Below, piece by piece: positions 35,501 to 41,112 of a stretch of DNA of 64,000 bases. The notes beneath the pieces are model-generated. The model was not told where the DNA came from and did not search any database. It was given only the letters and a program-made list of their open reading frames with translations. The position numbers were made by a program, and so were the translations under genes. The stretch's first letter is position 1. Each line of letters begins with the position of its first letter. This DNA is from Chloroflexia bacterium SDU3-3. GTDB taxonomy: Bacteria > Chloroflexota > Chloroflexia > Chloroflexales > Roseiflexaceae. The stretch lies in assembly GCA_009268125.1 (NCBI GenBank), contig WBOU01000002.1:1-64000 (forward strand), written 5' to 3'.

Positions 35501-37426
35501 GAGACCGCCGCGCCCAGCCCCGACGGCGACATCGACAGCGATGACAACGGCACCATGGTCGGTACGCTGGGCCAGCCCGGCGGCTACGTGGCCAGCCTCA
35601 CCGTCACCCTGGGCAGCGGCACAACCGACGACGAGCCGACCGGCGAGGATGACCCGACCGACGGCATCGCCGATGCCACCCCCGACGCCCGCTCGAACAT
35701 CACGGTGGACTTCGGCTTCTACACGGCCTCGCTGGGCAACCTGGTGTGGCACGACACCAACAACAGCGGCACGTTCCAGCCAAACGGCGCGGACGGCATT
35801 GCCGGAAACGCCGACGACGAGACCGGCATCGCCGCGGTGGTGGTAGAGCTGTGGCCCGCCGACAGCGCAGGCGCGACGGCGGGGGCGAGCCCCATCCAGA
35901 CCGCCACAACCCTGGCCGGCGGCAGCTTCAGCTTCGTGGGGCTGCCGCAGGGCAGCTACATCGTGCGGCTGGCCCAGAGCAACTTCGCCACCGGCGGCGC
36001 GCTGGAGGCCTTCCGCAGCAGCACGGGCGGCGTCTCGCTCACCTCGGGCGCGTTCGAGCCTGCGCCCAGCCCGAACGACGGCACCGACAGCGACGACAAC
36101 GGCACCATGGTGATCAAGGCGGGCCTGATCGAGACCATCGACAGCCAGCCGATCACGCTGCAGCCGGGCACATCGGCCACGGGCAGTGGCATCACGGTGG
36201 ACAACCCCAGCGGCTCGACCAGCAACACCACCGTTGACTTCGGGGTGTACAAGCCGCTGAGCCTGGGCAACACCGTCTGGCTCGACCTGAACAACTCAGG
36301 CACGCAGGAGGTGCGTGAGGATGGTGTGCCGGGCGTGCAGGTGCAGCTCTTCCGCGGCGGCGTCGAGGTGCCGGTCGGCCCCGATGGCGTGCTGGGCACC
36401 GCCGATGACGCCCTGGGCGGGGTGCTGACCGATGCCAGCGGCCACTACCTGTTCCAGATGCTCACGCCTGGCCAGTATGTGGTGGTGGTTACGCCGCCCG
36501 CCGGGTACAGCTCCAGCACCGGCAAGATCAGCACCAACCAGGATCAGAGCGGCCCCTATGAGCCAGCGCCCAGCCCGAATGACGATATCGATGGGAATGA
36601 TGATGGCACGCTCAGCAGCGGCGTTATCAGCAGCCTGCCGATCACGCTGATCTCGGGCGGCGAGCCGGTGAACGATGGCGATACCGACGCGCAGACCAAC
36701 CTGACGGTCGACTTCGGTATCTTCCAGCCCGCCAGCATCGGCAGCCTAGTGTGGGTCGACACCGATGGCGATGGCGTGCACGACCCCGGTGAGAACGGTG
36801 CGCCCGGCATCACCGTGACGCTCTACGACCAGAGCGGCACGCCGATCGCCACCACCACCACAAACACCGATGGCTCCTGGTTCTTCGGCAGCCTGCCCGG
36901 CGGCACCTACACGGTCGGCTTCAGCAACCTGCCGCCGGACTTCACCTTCAGCCCTGCGCACCAGGGCGACCCAAGCAGCGACAGCGATGTCGACCCGAAC
37001 ACCGGCATGACCGACACGATCACGATCACGCCTGGCACGCACGACACCACCATCTTCGCTGGTATCCTGCCCATCCCGCCCACGGCGATCACGCTGCTGA
37101 GCTTCACCGCCAGCTACGAGCAGGGTGCGGCGGTGCTGCGCTGGGCCACCGGCGCGGAGGTGGACAGCCTCGGCTTCCACATCTACCGCAGCGCCACGCC
37201 CGACCGCGCGGCGGCAGAGCGGGTGAGCGCCGCGCTCATCCCGGCCCAGCACCCGAACGGCGGCAGCTACGCCTGGGCCGATGCCAGCGCCACCGGGGGC
37301 CAGCGGTTCTACTACTGGCTTGAGGAGATCGGCACCGATGGCATGGCGCACACCTACGGCCCGGCCACGCTCGCCGCGCCCTCGGCCACCACGACCACCA
37401 TCTACCTGCCGATCGTGACACGGTAG
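26591..37426 (+). CDS. Giant secreted adhesin-like protein with 17 SdrD B-like modules
   Basis: 3611 aa. ATG 26591 is preferred because GAGG lies 5 nt upstream and the protein then opens with a clean signal peptide (MRALRTCLSLLFAFTLL, cleavage near ASAQT); an upstream in-frame TTG would add 12 residues. Residues about 40-885 hold DUF11/isopeptide-type beta domains (e.g. SKTANTNSVNPNDKVTYTV, NTGNANLTNVQIVDNIPDN). From about 888 to 3480 there are 17 SdrD B-like/Cna-B modules, each with a G-N/D-x-V-W-x-D-x-N-x-x-G-x-x-D opening, a V-x-L-Y strand and a G-x-Y-x-F strand. The DxNxDG loops suggest calcium binding. The last ~115 residues form an FnIII-like domain ending YLPIVTR, a tail I associate with secreted Chloroflexota proteins. 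There is no LPXTG anchor. Probably a cell-surface stalk or adhesin. It stands alone between a MerR gene and larB. Confidence 0.9.
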   Translation: MRALRTCLSLLFAFTLLCWVGLSGTLATPAASAQTSSPLIVLSQQLMGATSPIPSGKPFKIRLTYECSGSTGTGCSDVALTTTLPSSITQVAHTEDSNVQSFSYNPATGQATWLMKPLALGTTGQFELTVQFNTGTTSNGTSATITAGATSSNATPQNPGDIVATASASDQTTVNKIVIAPGTADSDTVYRIAVCTASGSGEGALNATGVNVVDLLPAGASFISAIPSPASVATVGGRTQLTWAPQDVQVPSCAYYLVRVVFPTGANAVGDSRTNDATVSYTPYGGSLVTTAVATTHTIPVGNPGFTGSKSANLDYAIVGSGIEYALGAQNTGNANLTNVQIVDNIPDNLDVTKIDTNGAEITAVEYQKNGSSTWVGGVPTGAGVAVASFPGFVAGDYVSALRFTIGSLPVYTAVGGITIYSTVINPPNGGGPAAPMPLLITNTLQGSTTYGGSTVTMANTPSATIDTDQPEPRPTLSKTANTNSVNPNDKVTYTVSLENRGYPTNSLDAPQLSDLLPAEVTYLAGSWAAVGTLPPGCETPAFSATPNYGGTGRTLLRWDWASTACKLYAGDPEAKPRVPGDTIRLSYQVQVNPGIATGTVLPNHVALTNYTNIPSDVKPIDCTDTTDRAIYTSNGSDPAKFCSIASTDVTILSSAQIESAKWVKGQLDSDFSRDPVVGRTVRGGNLTFAMVLNNTGNIDFNNLQVIDLLPYKDADATPTSNVGTRDQASLGTAWTPYLAEPIDVMPAVPGLVIYYSSEENPCRPLVVDSHPDATCTPMTVGTTAGPGMWSTNLPADPTAIRSVWFKFPAGYTLQRGQQVRFEYTMYAPSDAPLATAGGDGNFGNNDDTNVAWNTFAYRVNRADDSSTLVAQPPRVGIEVATDSTTASYGNYVWHDTDADGTQDEGPESGINGVTVNLYTSAGVLVGTRVTNYDSTGNPGYYLFGGLTPGDYYAEFVLPDGYSFTNPNLGGDATKDSDGSIVVSPTVRRTATETLTAGEENLTYDQGLTTPPVSIGNRVWFDTNNNSLLDAGELGISGVAVDLFRDANDDGVLTGFEHYPVATATTNGTGYYLFTQQDLLNGAAITPVSLQPGSYIVGMNKSNFSTGGALVGYYSSGTHMLGTGETAEVAPADTNTDTDSDDNGALVRTTPANTTPFYLGGVLSSATLLSASEPTGETSAVGIANQAPGGVAIADDHSNETVDFGFYTLKMGNLVWKDDGSGANYNNGVKDADENGLSGVTVKLYTADGVTEIPVGPDGILGTADDTTGGVTTDASGHYSFGGLADSTYTGQPSAGYVVKITAPTGLVSSADKASTASPSNDLDEGTDENGIGTGGGVIASASNASAFLLEAGEVAATVTVDNPTGTTTNPTVDFGLVPIYSLGNRVWYDTNNSGTVDGAEVGINGVQVDLYYADASGNPTGARLATQNTSNGGYYLFTGRYQGDYVVVLPAGNFASGQPLRGYASSTGSTDDTDVDSDDSGRAGTGSYATSIVSSKITLGAGDSEPTGEPATPGHTDTTVDARSNTTVDFGFYRLTMGNLLWHDVNNDGLYQASGIDGIAGNTDDEKGISGVLVQLYDSTNALVATTTTNTSGLYTFDRITQGALAGHGLLAGSYTVTIPASEFASGKPLFGFYSSLQSTAAPDPDTNVDSDDNGAPSAGTLVTLPFSLTPGSEAGKPSKVITNSNGTTNDPTIDVGVHTMSIGNLVWHDLNNDGLKDATEPGVDGVTVRLYADSNKDGVADGAALATDTTSNGGHYLFNGLTDGSSYLVEIDLPAGYTSSNGQIDDLTASTPYEPGIAESGSAADDGKDHGTRSGSVVRSGTITLGANTEPTGEADTAVSSGKANSATDSNSQFTIDFGIYAPLSLGNMVWIDANNDGIYQITETMAPDGVKVSLYWDQNGDSSISGGETTAVRTTTTSGGLYLFDTLVPGNYRVALDASNFTAGGLLAGYVSSTGALGNATGPNEGAATPAPDTNIDGDDNGTTVSGEVRTAALVTLSAGSEPTGETPDNDPITPDANENLTVDFGVFLPASLGDYVWVDANRDGDQGIAEGGVDGITVRLYDGATLLATALTGDDPNTAGAQHGYYHFPNLEANKTYTVKLDNPANFSSGGPLFGYVLTTADAASASDATDSDAAIVGGFASITAATGAAGTDTPTYDVGFYPVASLGDYVWIDTNANGVQDAGENGVDGVTVSLYNGATLVGTATTGDNPATPATETGYYHFANLYPSTTYTVKLDNAADFTTGGPLAGYALSVRDQGGNDATDSDADTIGGVPTIGAAPTGAAGSDTPTYDFGFFQAAALGDYVWLDANADGVQDAGETGIDGVTVSLFTTNGADGIAGNADDTLPVATTVTGDNPATPATEQGFYLFTGLRPSTTYTVKLDRAADYTSGPLAGLVLTTQDQPATTDQLDSDAALVSGLAQITTAPTGAVGSSTLTYDFGFFLPAALGDFVWHDTNGNGTQDAGETGIDGVTVSLFTASGADGIAGNADDALPVASALTGDNPATPATEQGFYTFLGLRPNTTYTLRLDNAADYTSGPLAPYRLTAQDSGADNAKDSDAAIVSGVAQITAAPTGAAGSNTPTYDVGFVAPAALGDFVWDDANRNGTQDATETGIDGVTVNLYAADGTTLIATTVTGDNPATPATEQGFYSFTGLLPNTSYVVKFNNPADYASGGPLFGYVLTTADAAAASDATDSDASVVAGTNQISATTGVENTDTPTFDAGFYGITGLGDYVWLDTNSDGVQDATETGIDGVTVNLYAADGTTLIATTVTGDNPATPATETGYYHFASLEANTTYIIKLDNPSDTAAGGPLAGTLLTTANAASATDLTDSDATLVGAIPSITATTGAIGSDDPTNDFGFVKSYALGNRVWFDTNNDGIHDSDERGVAGVMVQLYSDTNTNGYDATDTLLGQTTTNADGYYLFSSLPAGSYSLVIPESSFTTGGALVGYWSSLTGYSTAGALAETAAPSPDGDIDSDDNGTMVGTLGQPGGYVASLTVTLGSGTTDDEPTGEDDPTDGIADATPDARSNITVDFGFYTASLGNLVWHDTNNSGTFQPNGADGIAGNADDETGIAAVVVELWPADSAGATAGASPIQTATTLAGGSFSFVGLPQGSYIVRLAQSNFATGGALEAFRSSTGGVSLTSGAFEPAPSPNDGTDSDDNGTMVIKAGLIETIDSQPITLQPGTSATGSGITVDNPSGSTSNTTVDFGVYKPLSLGNTVWLDLNNSGTQEVREDGVPGVQVQLFRGGVEVPVGPDGVLGTADDALGGVLTDASGHYLFQMLTPGQYVVVVTPPAGYSSSTGKISTNQDQSGPYEPAPSPNDDIDGNDDGTLSSGVISSLPITLISGGEPVNDGDTDAQTNLTVDFGIFQPASIGSLVWVDTDGDGVHDPGENGAPGITVTLYDQSGTPIATTTTNTDGSWFFGSLPGGTYTVGFSNLPPDFTFSPAHQGDPSSDSDVDPNTGMTDTITITPGTHDTTIFAGILPIPPTAITLLSFTASYEQGAAVLRWATGAEVDSLGFHIYRSATPDRAAAERVSAALIPAQHPNGGSYAWADASATGGQRFYYWLEEIGTDGMAHTYGPATLAAPSATTTTIYLPIVTR
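32690..35200 (+). repeat. Near-identical tandem modules 8-13 inside the giant adhesin gene
   Basis: Six modules (starting near 32692, 33097, 33505, 33943, 34381 and 34792) of about 405-440 nt share long nearly identical DNA. Examples: coding for TVTGDNPATPATE recurs in five of them, and coding for DGIAGNADD occurs in modules 10 and 11. Flanking modules are much more diverged, so this block has probably expanded by recent tandem duplication or gene conversion. Confidence 0.8.
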
Positions 37427-37437
37427 GCTCGGCACGG

Positions 37438-37479
37438 AAAGGCGGGCGCGGGAAGCGACCTTCCCGCGCCCGCCTTTTT
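37438..37479 (+). terminator. Terminator of the giant adhesin gene
   Basis: A perfect 17-bp stem (37438-37454 with 37461-37477), core GGCGGGCGCGGGAA, a 6-nt loop and a TTTTT run. It lies 12 nt after the stop codon. Confidence 0.9.
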
Positions 37480-37603
37480 GCGCTATTTCTGGTACACTAC
37501 CCTGCGCAGCGCCCTTGCTGCACCATACAAACGTCCCCCGCCGCAGCCGCGCGCCACTGGCCGCAGCTGCGGCGGTATCTGCGAAAGGGGCAGGGAGCGC
37601 ACC

Positions 37604-38332
37604 ATGGATCACGCGCACCTTGATACATTTGCCAGCCTCGATCTGCTGCGCGCCGCCCGCACCGGCGTGCCCGAGGTGGTGTATGCCGAGAACAAAACAC
37701 CCGAGCAGACCGTGGCCATCGCCCAGCGCATGCTGGACGCCAACGGTCGCGCCCTGATCAGCCGCGTGGCCCCGCCCACCCTGGCCGCGCTTGAGGCAGC
37801 CCTGGGCGACGCCGTGGTGTGGGAGCGCTTCACCACCGCGCGCACGGTGGCCATCCATCGCCCCGGCCACGAGGTGACGCCAAACGGCGGCGCGGTGGGC
37901 GTGCTGACCGCAGGCACCAGCGACATCCCCACCGCCGAGGAGGCAGCGGCGCTCTGCCGCGAGATGGGCTGCGCCGTGCACACCGCCTACGACGTGGGCG
38001 TGGCCGGGCTGCACCGCCTGTTCGAGCCGCTGCGCCGCATGCTGGATGCCCCGGTCGATGCGATCATCGTGGCGGCGGGGATGGATGGCGCGCTGCCCTC
38101 GGTGGTGGCCGGGCTGGTGGATGTGCCGGTGGTCGGGCTGCCCACCGCCGTGGGCTACGGCTTCGGCGGCGGCGGCATGGGCGCGCTCACCAGCATGCTG
38201 CAGACATGCGCGCCCGGCCTGGCGGTGGTGAATATCGACAATGGCATCGGCGCGGGCGCGATGGCCGGGCGCATCGCGGCGCGGGCGGGCGCGGCCCGCC
38301 GCAGAGCGGAGGAGACCAATGGCAACGCTTGA
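37604..38332 (+). CDS. larB: LarB, pyridinium-3,5-biscarboxylic acid mononucleotide synthase
   Basis: 242 aa from ATG 37604, preceded by GGGAG; an upstream in-frame start would lack a site. LarB carboxylates and hydrolyses nicotinic acid adenine dinucleotide in the first step of nickel-pincer cofactor synthesis for lactate racemase and related enzymes. Family features are visible: an N-terminal segment DLLRAARTGVPEVVYAENKT, then an AIR-carboxylase (PurE)-like domain with GVLTAGTSDIPTAEEAA, VHTAYDVGVAGLHRL, IIVAAGMDGALPSVVAGL and the closing GYGFGGGGMGALTSML. It overlaps larE by 14 nt. Confidence 0.93.
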   Translation: MDHAHLDTFASLDLLRAARTGVPEVVYAENKTPEQTVAIAQRMLDANGRALISRVAPPTLAALEAALGDAVVWERFTTARTVAIHRPGHEVTPNGGAVGVLTAGTSDIPTAEEAAALCREMGCAVHTAYDVGVAGLHRLFEPLRRMLDAPVDAIIVAAGMDGALPSVVAGLVDVPVVGLPTAVGYGFGGGGMGALTSMLQTCAPGLAVVNIDNGIGAGAMAGRIAARAGAARRRAEETNGNA

Positions 38333-39152
38333 TGAAAAATACGCCCTGCTGCTCGACCAGCTGCGCGGGCTTGGGTCGGCGCTGGTGGCGTTCTCGGGCG
38401 GGGTGGATAGCACCGTGCTGCTGCAGGCCGCCCACGAGGCCCTGGGCGACCGCGCCATCGCGGTGACGGCGGACTCGGAGACCTACCCGCGCGAGGAGCT
38501 GGCCGAGGCCCGCGAGCTGGCCGCCCTGATCGGCTGCGAGCACCTGGTGGTGCACACCAACGAGCTGGAGAACCCCGGCTACGCGGCCAACGCGCCCGAC
38601 CGCTGCTACTACTGCAAAAAGACGCTGTTCAGCGAGCTTGAGCCGATCGCCGCCGAGCGCGGCGTCGCCGCCATCCTCTACGGCGCGATGGCCGACGACG
38701 TGGGCGACCACCGCCCCGGCCACCGCGCCGCCCACGAGTTCCGCGTGCTCAGCCCGCTGCTGGATGCGGGCATCGGTAAATCCGAGATCCGCGCCCTGGC
38801 CCAGCGCATGCGCCTGCCGAACTGGAACAAGCCATCCTACGCCTGCCTCTCCTCGCGCATCGCCTACGGCGAGCAGGTGACCGCCGAAAAGCTGCGCGTG
38901 CTGGATGAGGCCGAGCGCTTCGTGCGTGGCCTGGGGCTGAGCCAGTTCCGCGTGCGCCACCACGACACCCTGGCGCGGCTGGAGCTGCTGCCCGACGAGA
39001 TGCCCCTGGCCATGGAGCACCGCGACGCGATCGTGGCGCGGCTGAAGGAGCTGGGCTACATCTACGTCACGCTCGATCTCCAGGGCTTCCGCAGCGGCAG
39101 CATGAACGAGCCGCGCAAGGCCAAGGGCCAGACCATCGAGCTGATCATCTAG
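38319..39152 (+). CDS. larE: LarE, ATP-dependent sacrificial sulfur transferase
   Basis: 277 aa from ATG 38319 with GGAGGAG directly upstream. LarE adenylates the LarB product and donates sulfur. The PP-loop is intact (FSGGVDSTVLL, about 25-35). The sacrificial cysteine is present: Cys176 in SYACLSSR, the same position as in the characterised Lactobacillus enzyme, so the single-Cys mechanism is likely rather than the Fe-S type. Also seen: RCYYCKKTLF. Translationally coupled to larB. larC, the nickel-inserting subunit, and larA are not in the window, so the cofactor's final maturation and user must lie elsewhere. Confidence 0.93.
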   Translation: MATLDEKYALLLDQLRGLGSALVAFSGGVDSTVLLQAAHEALGDRAIAVTADSETYPREELAEARELAALIGCEHLVVHTNELENPGYAANAPDRCYYCKKTLFSELEPIAAERGVAAILYGAMADDVGDHRPGHRAAHEFRVLSPLLDAGIGKSEIRALAQRMRLPNWNKPSYACLSSRIAYGEQVTAEKLRVLDEAERFVRGLGLSQFRVRHHDTLARLELLPDEMPLAMEHRDAIVARLKELGYIYVTLDLQGFRSGSMNEPRKAKGQTIELII

Positions 39153-39236
39153 CAGCACAAGACCGCGCGCTCTGCCTGGTACATGAGGCAGAGCGCGCGG
39201 CACCCACAGCGACCGCACAATTTCACCCCACGCCGA

Positions 39237-39938
39237 TCAGCCCTGCGAGCGCATGCAGAACACAAACAGGCGCACCGAGTGAAAGCGCTCGATGTCGGGC
39301 CAGGGCAGCCCCAGCAGCGCCAGCTCGGCTGGCTCCGACTTCTCGCCGTTGATGTAGCAGTCCACAAACACATTATTGCCGTTCTGCCCACGGTAGAGCA
39401 TCACCGTGTTGAACATGCGCTCGGGCGGCAGCTCGGCCAGCAGTGCATGGCCGAGCGACACGACGAGCGGCTGCTGCTCAAGAAATGGCCCAAGATCGGC
39501 CTGCACATCCTGACCGCGCATCACATAGGGGCTGACAAACAGATCCCAGCCCGGCAGCCCATCGGGCAGCCAGAGCGTGCCGTACATGGCCTGCTGATGC
39601 AGCAGCGAGAAGATCGGCGGAATGACGCAGGCGCACCACTGGTCGGCGGCGTTGGCAACCGCATCGCCCAGGCCCGCTCCGATCCCCGTGGCGCAGCTGA
39701 CGATCAGGCTGTCCTCGCGCTCGACATTCAGCGCCACTGCCAGATCGAGATGCACCAGCGAGATCTGCTCGCCGGAGGGATAGCTGTTTTCCTCATGCTC
39801 GGCGTGGGTGACAAACACGCCCACCGTCGGCCAGCGCGCGAAGCGCACGCCGCCGCCCTGGAGCGAGCAGGCGATGTCCGAGGCCGCAAGAAACGACTGG
39901 ATCACCTGCAGCGCGGCCTGGCGTAGTTCCTCAGGCAT
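39237..39938 (-). CDS. Hypothetical protein, possibly DUF6348-like
   Basis: 233 aa, soluble, no signal peptide. Features seen: a segment with VHLDLAVAL and SLIVSCATGIGAGLGDAVANAADQW, resembling families that score a group value of a hypothetical surface domain, then HTV-like FNTVMLYRGQNGNNVFVDCYINGEK and a LPWPD...FHSVRLFVFC end. The C-terminal NGE...W/F pattern recalls DUF6348, but I cannot confirm it. Function unknown. Convergent with larE (85-nt gap) and upstream of nothing obvious in its own direction. Confidence 0.6.
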   Translation of the reverse strand: MPEELRQAALQVIQSFLAASDIACSLQGGGVRFARWPTVGVFVTHAEHEENSYPSGEQISLVHLDLAVALNVEREDSLIVSCATGIGAGLGDAVANAADQWCACVIPPIFSLLHQQAMYGTLWLPDGLPGWDLFVSPYVMRGQDVQADLGPFLEQQPLVVSLGHALLAELPPERMFNTVMLYRGQNGNNVFVDCYINGEKSEPAELALLGLPWPDIERFHSVRLFVFCMRSQG

Positions 39939-39974
39939 AGCATCCTCGTGTAGAAAAGCGCGCCGGGGCCGACC

Positions 39975-40727
39975 CTAGACGCACCACAGCTCGTACGCGC
40001 CGCCCACAAAGTCTTTACAGATCTGGCCGAGCTCCACTGCCTCCTCGGCGCTCAGGTCGCGCTCGCCCCATGCCTGCCACAGCGCATAGGCCCGCCCCAG
40101 CGCCGCATTCATGCGCGGCAGGTTGGGGTAGGCCGCAGCGAAGGCTTCCACCGTCTCGCGCTTGCCGCCCACATACACGCCCTGCGTGGCCAGGCCGATA
40201 GCCGCCGAGCGAAAGATCGGCGAGAACAGGAAGGCCGACAGCTCGGGCACCACCTGGGCCTGATCCTGGGCCTGGGCGAGGGCGTGCAGCATGTTCAGGC
40301 CAAACTGCGCGATGTCTTGGGCGCGGCTCTCATCCGGCTCGGGCAGGCGCGGCAGCAGATCCTCGCCGTAGATACGGCGGGCGGTGGCCACAAAGTTATG
40401 GTACTCGAAGCCCGCGCCAAGGAACGAGGCCTCCTCGTCGATCTCGCCCAGGCTGGTGAAGGTGGCGCTCACCGGCTCGGGGTTGAAGCGCAGCAGCGCG
40501 GGCAGGTGGCGCTGGCCCAGCAGCTCGGCCTGACGGGCGATGTCGTGCTCCACCTGGGCATCACGCTCGTTCAGCACCACAAACAGGTCGATGTCGCTGC
40601 GGCCCGGGGTGTGGTCGCCACGGGCGACGCTGCCGCCCAGGTAGATGGCGGCGATGGCGGCGGCGTGGCGGTCGGCGCAGTAGGCGGCAAAGGCCTCAAG
40701 CGCCGCGTCGTAGTTGTTGGTTGTCAA
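39975..40727 (-). CDS. Nucleotidyltransferase-domain protein
   Basis: 250 aa if translation begins at TTG 40727 (MTTNNYDAALEAF), which has GAGGAG 7 nt upstream; the longer in-frame extension runs into an intergenic repeat and is not credible. The Pol-beta-type nucleotidyltransferase motif is present: YLGGSVARGDHTPGRSDIDLFVVL, i.e. GS-x3-G then D-x-D. The rest is alpha-helical with no recognised partner domain. Such enzymes adenylylate small molecules or proteins; the substrate is unknown. There is no adjacent HEPN gene, which argues against a MNT/HEPN toxin-antitoxin pair. It lies 36 nt from the next minus-strand gene, so the two are probably cotranscribed. Confidence 0.82.
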   Translation of the reverse strand: MTTNNYDAALEAFAAYCADRHAAAIAAIYLGGSVARGDHTPGRSDIDLFVVLNERDAQVEHDIARQAELLGQRHLPALLRFNPEPVSATFTSLGEIDEEASFLGAGFEYHNFVATARRIYGEDLLPRLPEPDESRAQDIAQFGLNMLHALAQAQDQAQVVPELSAFLFSPIFRSAAIGLATQGVYVGGKRETVEAFAAAYPNLPRMNAALGRAYALWQAWGERDLSAEEAVELGQICKDFVGGAYELWCV

Positions 40728-40842
40728 GCGGCATCTCCTCTCGGCAGTCGGTCCGCCGCGCCACGGGTCGGGCGCTGCTTCAGGCCGGCGCACCGCGAAT
40801 GGTATAGCAAAAGCCGCGTCGGCACAAGCGCGCCGGGGCGGA
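40728..40842. other. Upstream region of the nucleotidyltransferase gene
   Basis: About 115 nt of non-coding DNA between the TTG start and the tandem repeat at 40843. GC-rich with no clear promoter. Nothing else recognised. Confidence 0.4.
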
Positions 40843-40964
40843 GAACCTTTACCACCAAGACGCCAAGACACCAAGGGAACAAATACCGCGAAGGCACGAA
40901 GGGGAACCTTTACCACCAAGACGCCAAGACACCAAGGGAACAAATACCGCGAAGGCACGAAGGG
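40843..40964 (+). repeat. Two tandem copies of a 61-bp intergenic repeat
   Basis: The unit begins GAACCTTTACCACCAAGACG and ends CACGAAGGGG; the second copy starts at 40904, a period of 61 nt, and is essentially identical. A diverged copy of the same element lies in inverted orientation at 46830-46893. This is a dispersed intergenic element rather than a gene. Confidence 0.85.
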
Positions 40965-40986
40965 GAAGATCGGAGCAGGTTTTCAG

Positions 40987-41007
40987 CTCGCCCATCCGGC
41001 GAAGGTG
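40987..41007 (-). repeat. 21-nt element identical to the arms flanking the 62.7-kb minisatellite
   Basis: This stretch, reading CTTCGCCGGATGGG on the minus strand, is identical over 21 nt to 62738-62758 on the plus strand. It lies just right of the 61-bp repeats in non-coding DNA. The remainder of 41008-41112 holds no recognised feature. Confidence 0.7.
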
Positions 41008-41112
41008 TGCCATGATGCCTGCTGGCCATAATCAGCATTGATGATAAAGACCGCAATCGTGCGTATCGCTCATTTTCATCAAAAAATAGCTATACATTGC
41101 GCCAGCTCTGGC

